From Yponomeuta sedellus (lineage: Eukaryota; Arthropoda; Insecta; Lepidoptera; Yponomeutidae): a stretch of 64,000 nt of DNA. A program made the translations under genes and the position numbers. The notes beneath the pieces are model-generated. The model searched no databases and was not told the origin of the DNA. It saw nothing but the letters and a program-made list of their open reading frames with translations. Below, piece after piece: positions 1-13,836 of the stretch. The stretch is taken from contig OW203730.1 of the NCBI GenBank assembly GCA_934045075.1, positions 6,894,785 through 6,958,784 of the forward strand, in the 5' to 3' direction. Position 1 is the stretch's first letter; the number at the start of each line of letters is the position of its first letter.

Positions 1-250
1 CATTTCTTTAGTACCACCGACGGAGGCCAAAGGTCAAAAAAATTGCTCATCTGTGAATGGCATCGTGTCACGTAGATATTCAGGTCCCTGAGAAAAATCA
101 AACATTTTGAAGTTTCTAATTGCCGGCCGAGTTATTGACGATTGATCAAGGCCAACTTTGTATGAACATTTTGTACTGAAAATCGATTTCCTATAGAAGC
201 CCTCCGCAAGTACTGCCTGCCGCAAATACCTACCGGGTGAACGACCCGAG

Positions 251-1951
251 TCATTATATATATATAAAGCTGCAATCCGGTATACTCACTGATCTATTCA
301 TCCATACGTTTTCTCCGAAACGGTAAGATTTGGACGAAAATGATGTATGAGAAAGTTGTAGGAAATGTATGAATTACAGCCATCCTATGAAGCCGATTTT
401 TGAATTTCGAACGCGTTCCACTACGCGAGGGTGCTAACTCTGTCGTTTACCGACCGATTTGGATGAAATTTTCACCCGGCCTTTTCTTCGACACGCCATT
501 TTCGGTTCCGCCGACGGTCGTTCCAAATTCAAAATACCACCGGAGCTATAGCCCTCCGAAAATCGGCCTTTTTTCGACCTCTACGCAAAAAAGTCGGCAG
601 CCAACTGGGCGCATGCCAGGGACCAGCCGTAAACGGCATCGTGTCGTCAAAGGACCCAGGTATATGAGAAAAATCCGACATTCTGACATTTCAAGATGGC
701 GGCTGAGATATTGGCTTTCAAAGGTGTCAAATTTACTATGGAGAATTTCTACAAAAAATTTGTACTGAAAATCATCTTTTTCGTAGAAAATCTTAATTTT
801 TTTGTACCATCGATAGAGGCTAAGCGCCAAAATGAGTACTTGGCTGAGAATGGCGTCACCACGCCGAGGTGCTGTGGCATTCCAGTTGGCCATCGACCCA
901 TTAAAGTTTGAAAATCACCCACTTTAATAGAAAAATTTCACCCGAAATAGTTATTTTCATACAAAAATGCATTTCTTTAGTACCACCGTTGGAGGCCAAA
1001 GGCCAAAACTACTACTCGGCTGGGAGCGGCTACTTAGTGCCGAGGTGCTGTGGCATTCCAGTTGGCCATCGACTCATTAAAGTTTGAAAATCACGCACTA
1101 TAATAGAAAAATTTCACCCGAAATAGTTATTTTCATACAAAAATGCATTTCTTTAGTACCACCGACGGAGGCCAAAGGTCAAAAAAATTGCTCATCTGTG
1201 AATGGCATCGTGTCACGTAGATATTCAGGTCCCTGAGAAAAATCAAACATTTTGAAGTTTCTAATTGCCGGCCGAGTTATTGACGATTGATCAAGGCCAA
1301 CTTTGTATGAACATTTTGTACTGAAAATCATCTTTTTCGTAGAAAATCTTAATTTTTTTGTACCATCGATAGAGGCTAAGCGCCAAAATGAGTACTTGGC
1401 TGAGAATGGCGTCACCACGCCGAGGTGCTGTGGCATTCCAGTTGGCCATCGACCCATTAAAGTTTGAAAATCACCCACTTTAATAGAAAAATTTCACCCG
1501 AAATAGTTATTTTCATACAAAAATGCATTTCTTTAGTACCACCGTTGGAGGCCAAAGGCCAAAACTACTACTCGGCTGGGAGCGGCTACTTAGTGCCGAG
1601 GTGCTGTGGCATTCCAGTTGGCCATCGACTCATTAAAGTTTGAAAATCACGCACTATAATAGAAAAATTTCACCCGAAATAGTTATTTTCATACAAAAAT
1701 GCATTTCTTTAGTACCACCGACGGAGGCCAAAGGTCAAAAAAATTGCTCATCTGTGAATGGCATCGTGTCACGTAGATATTCAGGTCCCTGAGAAAAATC
1801 AAACATTTTGAAGTTTCTAATTGCCGGCCGAGTTATTGACGATTGATCAAGGCCAACTTTGTATGAACATTTTGTACTGAAAATCGATTTCCTATAGAAG
1901 CCCTCCGCAAGTACTGCCTGCCGCAAATACCTACCGGGTGAACGACCCGAG
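251..1951. repeat. Rearranged satellite unit (1701 bp, breaks the 176-bp ladder)
   Basis: This unit has one 176-bp monomer, then the start of a new long block that jumps at 1315-1329 directly to the later part of the block, then one more monomer. The jump lies in a 15-bp stretch (tttgtactgaaaatc) present at two places in the normal block, so the TATA segment between them is missing. Unequal recombination or template switching is the inferred cause. Confidence 0.85.
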
Positions 1952-4900
1952 TCATTATATATATATAAAGCTACAATGCGATATACTCACTGATCTAACA
2001 TCCATACGTTTTCTCGGAAATGGCAAGAGTTGGACGAAAATGATGTATGAGAAAGTTGTAGGGAATGTACGATATACGGCCATCCTATGGAGCCGATTTT
2101 TGAATTTCGAACGCGTTCCACTACGCGAGGGTGCTAACTCTGTCGTTTACCGACCGATTTGGATGAAATTTTCACCCGGCCTTTTCTTCGACACGCCATT
2201 TTCGGTTCCGCCGACGGTCGTTCCAAATTCAAAATACCACCGGAGATATAGCCCTCCGAAAATCGGCCTTTTTTCGACCTCTACGCAAAAAAGTCGGCAG
2301 CCAACTGGGCGCATGCCAGGGACCAGCCGTAAACGGCATCGTGTCGTCAAAGGACCCAGGTATATGAGAAAAATCCGACATTCTGACATTTCAAGATGGC
2401 GGCTGAGATATTGGCTTTCAAAGGTGTCAAATTTACTATGGAGAATTTCTACAAAAAATTTGTACTGAAAATCATCTTTTTCGTAGAAAATCTTAATTTT
2501 TTTGTACCATCGACAGAGGCTAAGCGCCAAAATGAGTACATGGCTGAGAATGGCGTCACCACGCCGAGGTGCTGTGGCATTCCAGTTGGCCATCGACTCA
2601 TTAAAGTTTGAAAATCACGCACTATAATAGAAAAATTTCACCCGAAATAGTTATTTTCATACAAAAATGCGTTTCTTTAGTACCACCGACGGAGGCCAAA
2701 GGCCGAAACTACTACTCGGCTGGGAGCGGCTACTCAGTGCCGAGGTGCTGTAGCATTCCAGTTGGCCATCGACCCATTAAAGTTTGAAAATCACCCACTT
2801 TAATAGAAAAAATTCACCCGAAATAGTTATTTTCATACAAAAATGCATTTCTTTAGTACCACCGACGGAGGCCAAAGGCCGAAACTACTACTCGGCTGGG
2901 AGCGGCTACTCAGTGCCGAGGTGCTGTAGCATTCCAGTTGGCCATCGACCCATTAAAGTTTGAAAATCACCCACTTTAATAGAAAAAATTCACCCGAAAT
3001 AGTTATTTTCATACAAAAATGCATTTCTTTAGTACCACCGACGGAGGCCAAAGGCCGAAACTACTACTCGGCTGGGAGCGGCTACTTAGTGCCGAGGTGC
3101 TGTGGCATTCCAGTTGGCCATCGACTCATCAAAGTTTGAAAATCACCCACTTTAATAGAAATTTTTCACCCAAAATAGGACTTTTCATACAAAAATGCAT
3201 TTTTTTAGTACCACCGGTGGAGGCCAAAGGCCAAAAAAATTGCTCATCTGTGAATGGCATCGTGTCACGTAGATATTCAGGTCCCTGAGAAAAATCAAAC
3301 ATTTTGAAATTTCTAATTGCCGGCCGAGTTATTGACGATTGATCAAGGCCAACTTTGTATGAACATTTTGTACTGAAAATCGATTTCCTATAGAAGCCCT
3401 CCGCAAGTACTGCCTGCCGCAAATACCTACCGGGTGAACGACCCGAGTCATTATATATATATAAAGCTGCAATCCGGTATACTCACTGATCTATTCATCC
3501 ATACGTTTTCTCCGAAACGGTAAGATTTGGACGAAAATGATGTATGAGAAAGTTGTAGGAAATGTATGAATTACAGCCATCCTATGAAGCCGATTTTTGA
3601 ATTTCGAACGCGTTCCACTACGCGAGGGTGCTAACTCTGTCGTTTACCGACCGATTTGGATGAAATTTTCACCCGGCCTTTTCTTCGACACGCCATTTTC
3701 GGTTCCGCCGACGGTCGTTCCAAATTCAAAATACCACCGGAGCTATAGCCCTCCGAAAATCGGCCTTTTTTCGACCTCTACGCAAAAAAGTCGGCAGCCA
3801 ACTGGGCGCATGCCAGGGACCAGCCGTAAACGGCATCGTGTCGTCAAAGGACCCAGGTATATGAGAAAAATCCGACATTCTGACATTTCAAGATGGCGGC
3901 TGAGATATTGGCTTTCAAAGGTGTCAAATTTACTATGGAGAATTTCTACAAAAAATTTGTACTGAAAATCATCTTTTTCGTAGAAAATCTTAATTTTTTT
4001 GTACCATCGATAGAGGCTAAGCGCCAAAATGAGTACTTGGCTGAGAATGGCGTCACCACGCCGAGGTGCTGTGGCATTCCAGTTGGCCATCGACCCATTA
4101 AAGTTTGAAAATCACCCACTTTAATAGAAAAATTTCACCCGAAATAGTTATTTTCATACAAAAATGCATTTCTTTAGTACCACCGTTGGAGGCCAAAGGC
4201 CAAAACTACTACTCGGCTGGGAGCGGCTACTTAGTGCCGAGGTGCTGTGGCATTCCAGTTGGCCATCGACTCATTAAAGTTTGAAAATCACGCACTATAA
4301 TAGAAAAATTTCACCCGAAATAGTTATTTTCATACAAAAATGCATTTCTTTAGTACCACCGACGGAGGCCAAAGGCCGAAACTACTACTCGGCTGGGAGC
4401 GGCTACTTAGTGCCGAGGTGCTGTGGCATTCCAGTTGGCCATCGACCCATTAAAGTTTGAAAATCACCCACTTTAATAGAAAAATTTCACCCGAAATAGT
4501 TATTTTCATACAAAAATGCATTTCTTTAGTACCACCGTTGGAGGCCAAAGGCCAAAACTACTACTCGGCTGGGAGCGGCTACTTAGTGCCGAGGTGCTGT
4601 GGCATTCCAGTTGGCCATCGACCCATTAAAGTTTGAAAATCAACCACTTTAATAGAAAAATTTCACCCGAAATAGTTATTTTCATACAAAAATGCATTTC
4701 TTTAGTACCACCGTTGGAGGCCAAAGGCCAAAACTACTACTCGGCTGGGAGCGGCTACTTAGTGCCGAGGTGCTGTGGCATTCCAGTTGGCCATCGACTC
4801 ATTAAAGTTTGAAAATCACGCACTATAATAGAAAAATTTCACCCGAAATAGTTATTTTCATACAAAAATGCATTTCTTTAGTACCACCGACGGAGGCCAA

Positions 4901-6969
4901 AGGTCAAAAAAATTGCTCATCTGTGAATGGCATCGTGTCACGTAGATATTCAGGTCCCTGAGGAAAATCAAACATTTTGAAGTTTCTAATTGCCGGCCGA
5001 GTTATTGACGATTGATCAAGGCCAACTTTGTATGAACATTTTGTACTGAAAATCGATTTCCTATAGAAGCCCTCCGCAAGTACTGCCTGCCGCAAATACC
5101 TACCGGGTGAACGACCCGAGTCATTATATATATATAAAGCTGCAATCCGGTATACTCACTGATCTATTCATCCATACGTTTTCTCCGAAACGGTAAGATT
5201 TGGACGAAAATGATGTATGAGAAAGTTGTAGGAAATGTATGAATTACAGCCATCCTATGAAGCCGATTTTTGAATTTCGAACGCGTTCCACTACGCGAGG
5301 GTGCTAACTCTGTCGTTTACCGACCGATTTGGATGAAATTTTCACCCGGCCTTTTCTTCGACACGCCATTTTCGGTTCCGCCGACGGTCGTTCCAAATTC
5401 AAAATACCACCGGAGCTATAGCCCTCCGAAAATCGGCCTTTTTTCGACCTCTACGCAAAAAAGTCGGCAGCCAACTGGGCGCATGCCAGGGACCAGCCGT
5501 AAACGGCATCGTGTCGTCAAAGGACCCAGGTATATGAGAAAAATCCGACATTCTGACATTTCAAGATGGCGGCTGAGATATTGGCTTTCAAAGGTGTCAA
5601 ATTTACTATGGAGAATTTCTACAAAAAATTTGTACTGAAAATCATCTTTTTCGTAGAAAATCTTAATTTTTTTGTACCATCGATAGAGGCTAAGCGCCAA
5701 AATGAGTACTTGGCTGAGAATGGCGTCACCACGCCGAGGTGCTGTGGCATTCCAGTTGGCCATCGACCCATTAAAGTTTGAAAATCACCCACTTTAATAG
5801 AAAAATTTCACCCGAAATAGTTATTTTCATACAAAAATGCATTTCTTTAGTACCACCGTTGGAGGCCAAAGGCCAAAACTACTACTCGGCTGGGAGCGGC
5901 TACTTAGTGCCGAGGTGCTGTGGCATTCCAGTTGGCCATCGACCCATTAAAGTTTGAAAATCACCCACTTTAATAGAAAAATTTCACCCGAAATAGTTAT
6001 TTTCATACAAAAATGCATTTCTTTAGTACCACCGTTGGAGGCCAAAGGCCAAAACTACTACTCGGCTGGGAGCGGCTACTTAGTGCCGAGGTGCTGTGGC
6101 ATTCCAGTTGGCCATCGACTCATTAAAGTTTGAAAATCACGCACTATAATAGAAAAATTTCACCCGAAATAGTTATTTTCATACAAAAATGCATTTCTTT
6201 AGTACCACCGACGGAGGCCAAAGGCCGAAACTACTACTCGGCTGGGAGCGGCTACTTAGTGCCGAGGTGCTGTGGCATTCCAGTTGGCCATCGACCCATT
6301 AAAGTTTGAAAATCACCCACTTTAATAGAAAAATTTCACCCGAAATAGTTATTTTCATACAAAAATGCATTTCTTTAGTACCACCGTTGGAGGCCAAAGG
6401 CCAAAACTACTACTCGGCTGGGAGCGGCTACTTAGTGCCGAGGTGCTGTGGCATTCCAGTTGGCCATCGACCCATTAAAGTTTGAAAATCACCCACTTTA
6501 ATAGAAAAATTTCACCCGAAATAGTTATTTTCATACAAAAATGCATTTCTTTAGTACCACCGTTGGAGGCCAAAGGCCAAAACTACTACTCGGCTGGGAG
6601 CGGCTACTTAGTGCCGAGATGCTGTGGCATTCCAGTTGGCCATCGACTCATTAAAGTTTGAAAATCACGCACTATAATAGAAAAATTTCACCCGAAATAG
6701 TTATTTTCATACAAAAATGCATTTCTTTAGTACCACCGACGGAGGCCAAAGGTCAAAAAAATTGCTCATCTGTGAATGGCATCGTGTCACGTAGATATTC
6801 AGGTCCCTGAGAAAAATCAAACATTTTGAAGTTTCTAATTGCCGGCCGAGTTATTGACGATTGATCAAGGCCAACTTTGTATGAACATTTTGTACTGAAA
6901 ATCGATTTCCTATAGAAGCCCTCCGCAAGTACTGCCTGCCGCAAATACCTACCGGGTGAACGACCCGAG

Positions 6970-9900
6970 TCATTATTATATATATATAAAGCTACAATGC
7001 GATATACTCACTGATCTAACATCCATACGTTTTCTCGGAAATGGCAAGAGTTGGACGAAAATGATGTATGAGAAAGTTGTAGGGAATGTACGATATACGG
7101 CCATCCTATGGAGCCGATTTTTGAATTTCGAACGCGTTCCACTACGCGAGGGTGCTAACTCTGTCGTTTACCGACCGATTTGGATGAAATTTTCACCCGG
7201 CCTTTTCTTCGACACGCCATTTTCGGTTCCGCCGACGGTCGTTCCAAATTCAAAATACCACCGGAGATATAGCCCTCCGAAAATCGGCCTTTTTTCGACC
7301 TCTACGCAAAAAAGTCGGCAGCCAACTGGGCGCATGCCAGGGACCAGCCGTAAACGGCATCGTGTCGTCAAAGGACCCAGGTATATGAGAAAAATCCGAC
7401 ATTCTGACATTTCAAGATGGCGGCTGAGATATTGGCTTTCAAAGGTGTCAAATTTACTATGGAGAATTTCTACAAAAAATTTGTACTGAAAATCATCTTT
7501 TTCGTAGAAAATCTTAATTTTTTTGTACCATCGACAGAGGCTAAGCGCCAAAATGAGTACATGGCTGAGAATGGCGTCACCACGCCGAGGTGCTGTGGCA
7601 TTCCAGTTGGCCATCGACTCATTAAAGTTTGAAAATCACGCACTATAATAGAAAAATTTCACCCGAAATAGTTATTTTCATACAAAAATGCGTTTCTTTA
7701 GTACCACCGACGGAGGCCAAAGGCCGAAACTACTACTCGGCTGGGAGCGGCTACTCAGTGCCGAGGTGCTGTAGCATTCCAGTTGGCCATCGACCCATTA
7801 AAGTTTGAAAATCACCCACTTTAATAGAAAAAATTCACCCGAAATAGTTATTTTCATACAAAAATGCATTTCTTTAGTACCACCGACGGAGGCCAAAGGC
7901 CGAAACTACTACTCGGCTGGGAGCGGCTACTCAGTGCCGAGGTGCTGTAGCATTCCAGTTGGCCATCGACCCATTAAAGTTTGAAAATCACCCACTTTAA
8001 TAGAAAAAATTCACCCGAAATAGTTATTTTCATACAAAAATGCATTTCTTTAGTACCACCGACGGAGGCCAAAGGCCGAAACTACTACTCGGCTGGGAGC
8101 GGCTACTTAGTGCCGAGGTGCTGTGGCATTCCAGTTGGCCATCGACTCATCAAAGTTTGAAAATCACCCACTTTAATAGAAATTTTTCACCCAAAATAGG
8201 ACTTTTCATACAAAAATGCATTTTTTTAGTACCACCGGTGGAGGCCAAAGGCCAAAAAAATTGCTCATCTGTGAATGGCATCGTGTCACGTAGATATTCA
8301 GGTCCCTGAGAAAAATCAAACATTTTGAAATTTCTAATTGCCGGCCGAGTTATTGACGATTGATCAAGGCCAACTTTGTATGAACATTTTGTACTGAAAA
8401 TCGATTTCCTATAGAAGCCCTCCGCAAGTACTGCCTGCCGCAAATACCTACCGGGTGAACGACCCGAGTCATTATATATATATAAAGCTACAATGCGATA
8501 TACTCACTGATCTAACATCCATACGTTTTCTCGGAAATGGCAAGAGTTGGACGAAAATGATGTATGAGAAAGTTGTAGGGAATGTACGATATACAGCCAT
8601 CCTATGGAGCCGATTTTTGAATTTCGAACGCGTTCCACTACGCGAGGGTGCTAACTCTGTCGTTTACCGACCGATTTGGATGAAATTTTCACCCGGCCTT
8701 TTCTTCGACACGCCATTTTCGGTTCCGCCGACGGTCGTTCCAAATTCAAAATACCACCGGAGCTATAGCCCTCCGAAAATCGGCCTTTTTTCGACCTCTA
8801 CGCAAAAAAGTCGGCAGCCAACTGGGCGCATGCCAGGGACCAGCCGTAAACGGCATCGTGTCGTCAAAGGACCCAGGTATATGAGAAAAATCCGACATTC
8901 TGACATTTCAAGATGGCGGCTGAGATATTGGCTTTCAAAGGTGTCAAATTTACTATGGAGAATTTCTACAAAAAATTTGTACTGAAAATCATCTTTTTCG
9001 TAGAAAATCTTAATTTTTTTGTACCATCGATAGAGGCTAAGCGCCAAAATGAGTACTTGGCTGAGAATGGCGTCACCACGCCGAGGTGCTGTGGCATTCC
9101 AGTTGGCCATCGACCCATTAAAGTTTGAAAATCACCCACTTTAATAGAAAAATTTCACCCGAAATAGTTATTTTCATACAAAAATGCATTTCTTTAGTAC
9201 CACCGTTGGAGGCCAAAGGCCAAAACTACTACTCGGCTGGGAGCGGCTACTTAGTGCCGAGGTGCTGTGGCATTCCAGTTGGCCATCGACCCATTAAAGT
9301 TTGAAAATCACCCACTTTAATAGAAAAATTTCACCCGAAATAGTTATTTTCATACAAAAATGCATTTCTTTAGTACCACCGTTGGAGGCCAAAGGCCAAA
9401 ACTACTACTCGGCTGGGAGCGGCTACTTAGTGCCGAGGTGCTGTGGCATTCCAGTTGGCCATCGACCCATTAAAGTTTGAAAATCACCCACTTTAATAGA
9501 AAAATTTCACCCGAAATAGTTATTTTCATACAAAAATGCATTTCTTTAGTACCACCGTTGGAGGCCAAAGGCCAAAACTACTACTCGGCTGGGAGCGGCT
9601 ACTTAGTGCCGAGGTGCTGTGGCATTCCAGTTGGCCATCGACTCATTAAAGTTTGAAAATCACGCACTATAATAGAAAAATTTCACCCGAAATAGTTATT
9701 TTCATACAAAAATGCATTTCTTTAGTACCACCGACGGAGGCCAAAGGCCGAAACTACTACTCGGCTGGGAGCGGCTACTTAGTGCCGAGGTGCTGTGGCA
9801 TTCCAGTTGGCCATCGACCCATTAAAGTTTGAAAATCACCCACTTTAATAGAAAAATTTCACCCGAAATAGTTATTTTCATACAAAAATGCATTTCTTTA

Positions 9901-10492
9901 GTACCACCGTTGGAGGCCAAAGGCCAAAACTACTACTCGGCTGGGAGCGGCTACTTAGTGCCGAGGTGCTGTGGCATTCCAGTTGGCCATCGACCCATTA
10001 AAGTTTGAAAATCACCCACTTTAATAGAAAAATTTCACCCGAAATAGTTATTTTCATACAAAAATGCATTTCTTTAGTACCACCGTTGGAGGCCAAAGGC
10101 CAAAACTACTACTCGGCTGGGAGCGGCTACTTAGTGCCGAGATGCTGTGGCATTCCAGTTGGCCATCGACTCATTAAAGTTTGAAAATCACGCACTATAA
10201 TAGAAAAATTTCACCCGAAATAGTTATTTTCATACAAAAATGCATTTCTTTAGTACCACCGACGGAGGCCAAAGGTCAAAAAAATTGCTCATCTGTGAAT
10301 GGCATCGTGTCACGTAGATATTCAGGTCCCTGAGAAAAATCAAACATTTTGAAGTTTCTAATTGCCGGCCGAGTTATTGACGATTGATCAAGGCCAACTT
10401 TGTATGAACATTTTGTACTGAAAATCGATTTCCTATAGAAGCCCTCCGCAAGTACTGCCTGCCGCAAATACCTACCGGGTGAACGACCCGAG
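6970..10492. repeat. Higher-order repeat copy 1 (3523 bp)
   Basis: A beta block with three specific 176-bp monomers (1499 bp) is followed by a beta-prime block with six monomers (2024 bp). The same pair recurs at 10493-13836 and 13837-17356. The TATA tract here has one extra tta, which explains 1499 instead of 1496. Confidence 0.9.
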
Positions 10493-13400
10493 TCATTATA
10501 TATATATAAAGCTACAATGCGATATACTCACTGATCTAACATCCATACGTTTTCTCGGAAATGGCAAGAGTTGGACGAAAATGATGTATGAGAAAGTTGT
10601 AGGGAATGTACGATATACGGCCATCCTATGGAGCCGATTTTTGAATTTCGAACGCGTTCCACTACGCGAGGGTGCTAACTCTGTCGTTTACCGACCGATT
10701 TGGATGAAATTTTCACCCGGCCTTTTCTTCGACACGCCATTTTCGGTTCCGCCGACGGTCGTTCCAAATTCAAAATACCACCGGAGATATAGCCCTCCGA
10801 AAATCGGCCTTTTTTCGACCTCTACGCAAAAAAGTCGGCAGCCAACTGGGCGCATGCCAGGGACCAGCCGTAAACGGCATCGTGTCGTCAAAGGACCCAG
10901 GTATATGAGAAAAATCCGACATTCTGACATTTCAAGATGGCGGCTGAGATATTGGCTTTCAAAGGTGTCAAATTTACTATGGAGAATTTCTACAAAAAAT
11001 TTGTACTGAAAATCATCTTTTTCGTAGAAAATCTTAATTTTTTTGTACCATCGACAGAGGCTAAGCGCCAAAATGAGTACATGGCTGAGAATGGCGTCAC
11101 CACGCCGAGGTGCTGTGGCATTCCAGTTGGCCATCGACTCATTAAAGTTTGAAAATCACGCACTATAATAGAAAAATTTCACCCGAAATAGTTATTTTCA
11201 TACAAAAATGCGTTTCTTTAGTACCACCGACGGAGGCCAAAGGCCGAAACTACTACTCGGCTGGGAGCGGCTACTCAGTGCCGAGGTGCTGTAGCATTCC
11301 AGTTGGCCATCGACCCATTAAAGTTTGAAAATCACCCACTTTAATAGAAAAAATTCACCCGAAATAGTTATTTTCATACAAAAATGCATTTCTTTAGTAC
11401 CACCGACGGAGGCCAAAGGCCGAAACTACTACTCGGCTGGGAGCGGCTACTCAGTGCCGAGGTGCTGTAGCATTCCAGTTGGCCATCGACCCATTAAAGT
11501 TTGAAAATCACCCACTTTAATAGAAAAAATTCACCCGAAATAGTTATTTTCATACAAAAATGCATTTCTTTAGTACCACCGACGGAGGCCAAAGGCCGAA
11601 ACTACTACTCGGCTGGGAGCGGCTACTTAGTGCCGAGGTGCTGTGGCATTCCAGTTGGCCATCGACTCATCAAAGTTTGAAAATCACCCACTTTAATAGA
11701 AATTTTTCACCCAAAATAGGACTTTTCATACAAAAATGCATTTTTTTAGTACCACCGGTGGAGGCCAAAGGCCAAAAAAATTGCTCATCTGTGAATGGCA
11801 TCGTGTCACGTAGATATTCAGGTCCCTGAGAAAAATCAAACATTTTGAAATTTCTAATTGCCGGCCGAGTTATTGACGATTGATCAAGGCCAACTTTGTA
11901 TGAACATTTTGTACTGAAAATCGATTTCCTATAGAAGCCCTCCGCAAGTACTGCCTGCCGCAAATACCTACCGGGTGAACGACCCGAGTCATTATATATA
12001 TATAAAGCTACAATGCGATATACTCACTGATCTAACATCCATACGTTTTCTCGGAAATGGCAAGAGTTGGACGAAAATGATGTATGAGAAAGTTGTAGGG
12101 AATGTACGATATACAGCCATCCTATGGAGCCGATTTTTGAATTTCGAACGCGTTCCACTACGCGAGGGTGCTAACTCTGTCGTTTACCGACCGATTTGGA
12201 TGAAATTTTCACCCGGCCTTTTCTTCGACACGCCATTTTCGGTTCCGCCGACGGTCGTTCCAAATTCAAAATACCACCGGAGCTATAGCCCTCCGAAAAT
12301 CGGCCTTTTTTCGACCTCTACGCAAAAAAGTCGGCAGCCAACTGGGCGCATGCCAGGGACCAGCCGTAAACGGCATCGTGTCGTCAAAGGACCCAGGTAT
12401 ATGAGAAAAATCCGACATTCTGACATTTCAAGATGGCGGCTGAGATATTGGCTTTCAAAGGTGTCAAATTTACTATGGAGAATTTCTACAAAAAATTTGT
12501 ACTGAAAATCATCTTTTTCGTAGAAAATCTTAATTTTTTTGTACCATCGATAGAGGCTAAGCGCCAAAATGAGTACTTGGCTGAGAATGGCGTCACCACG
12601 CCGAGGTGCTGTGGCATTCCAGTTGGCCATCGACCCATTAAAGTTTGAAAATCACCCACTTTAATAGAAAAATTTCACCCGAAATAGTTATTTTCATACA
12701 AAAATGCATTTCTTTAGTACCACCGTTGGAGGCCAAAGGCCAAAACTACTACTCGGCTGGGAGCGGCTACTTAGTGCCGAGGTGCTGTGGCATTCCAGTT
12801 GGCCATCGACCCATTAAAGTTTGAAAATCACCCACTTTAATAGAAAAATTTCACCCGAAATAGTTATTTTCATACAAAAATGCATTTCTTTAGTACCACC
12901 GTTGGAGGCCAAAGGCCAAAACTACTACTCGGCTGGGAGCGGCTACTTAGTGCCGAGGTGCTGTGGCATTCCAGTTGGCCATCGACCCATTAAAGTTTGA
13001 AAATCACCCACTTTAATAGAAAAATTTCACCCGAAATAGTTATTTTCATACAAAAATGCATTTCTTTAGTACCACCGTTGGAGGCCAAAGGCCAAAACTA
13101 CTACTCGGCTGGGAGCGGCTACTTAGTGCCGAGGTGCTGTGGCATTCCAGTTGGCCATCGACCCATTAAAGTTTGAAAATCAACCACTTTAATAGAAAAA
13201 TTTCACCCGAAATAGTTATTTTCATACAAAAATGCATTTCTTTAGTACCACCGTTGGAGGCCAAAGGCCAAAACTACTACTCGGCTGGGAGCGGCTACTT
13301 AGTGCCGAGGTGCTGTGGCATTCCAGTTGGCCATCGACTCATTAAAGTTTGAAAATCACGCACTATAATAGAAAAATTTCACCCGAAATAGTTATTTTCA

Positions 13401-13836
13401 TACAAAAATGCATTTCTTTAGTACCACCGTTGGAGGCCAAAGGCCAAAACTACTACTCGGCTGGGAGCGGCTACTTAGTGCCGAGATGCTGTGGCATTCC
13501 AGTTGGCCATCGACTCATTAAAGTTTGAAAATCACGCACTATAATAGAAAAATTTCACCCGAAATAGTTATTTTCATACAAAAATGCATTTCTTTAGTAC
13601 CACCGACGGAGGCCAAAGGTCAAAAAAATTGCTCATCTGTGAATGGCATCGTGTCACGTAGATATTCAGGTCCCTGAGAAAAATCAAACATTTTGAAGTT
13701 TCTAATTGCCGGCCGAGTTATTGACGATTGATCAAGGCCAACTTTGTATGAACATTTTGTACTGAAAATCGATTTCCTATAGAAGCCCTCCGCAAGTACT
13801 GCCTGCCGCAAATACCTACCGGGTGAACGACCCGAG
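10493..13836. repeat. Higher-order repeat copy 2 (3344 bp)
   Basis: Beta block with three monomers (1496 bp) plus beta-prime block with five monomers (1848 bp). It is one monomer shorter than copies 1 and 3. Confidence 0.9.

Noticed and set aside
1938..2593. Repeated ORFs of 115-177 codons on both strands in the first satellite
   Set aside because: They overlap on opposite strands, recur once per satellite unit with the same differences as the DNA, and have no recognisable domain. Openness follows from the repeat sequence.
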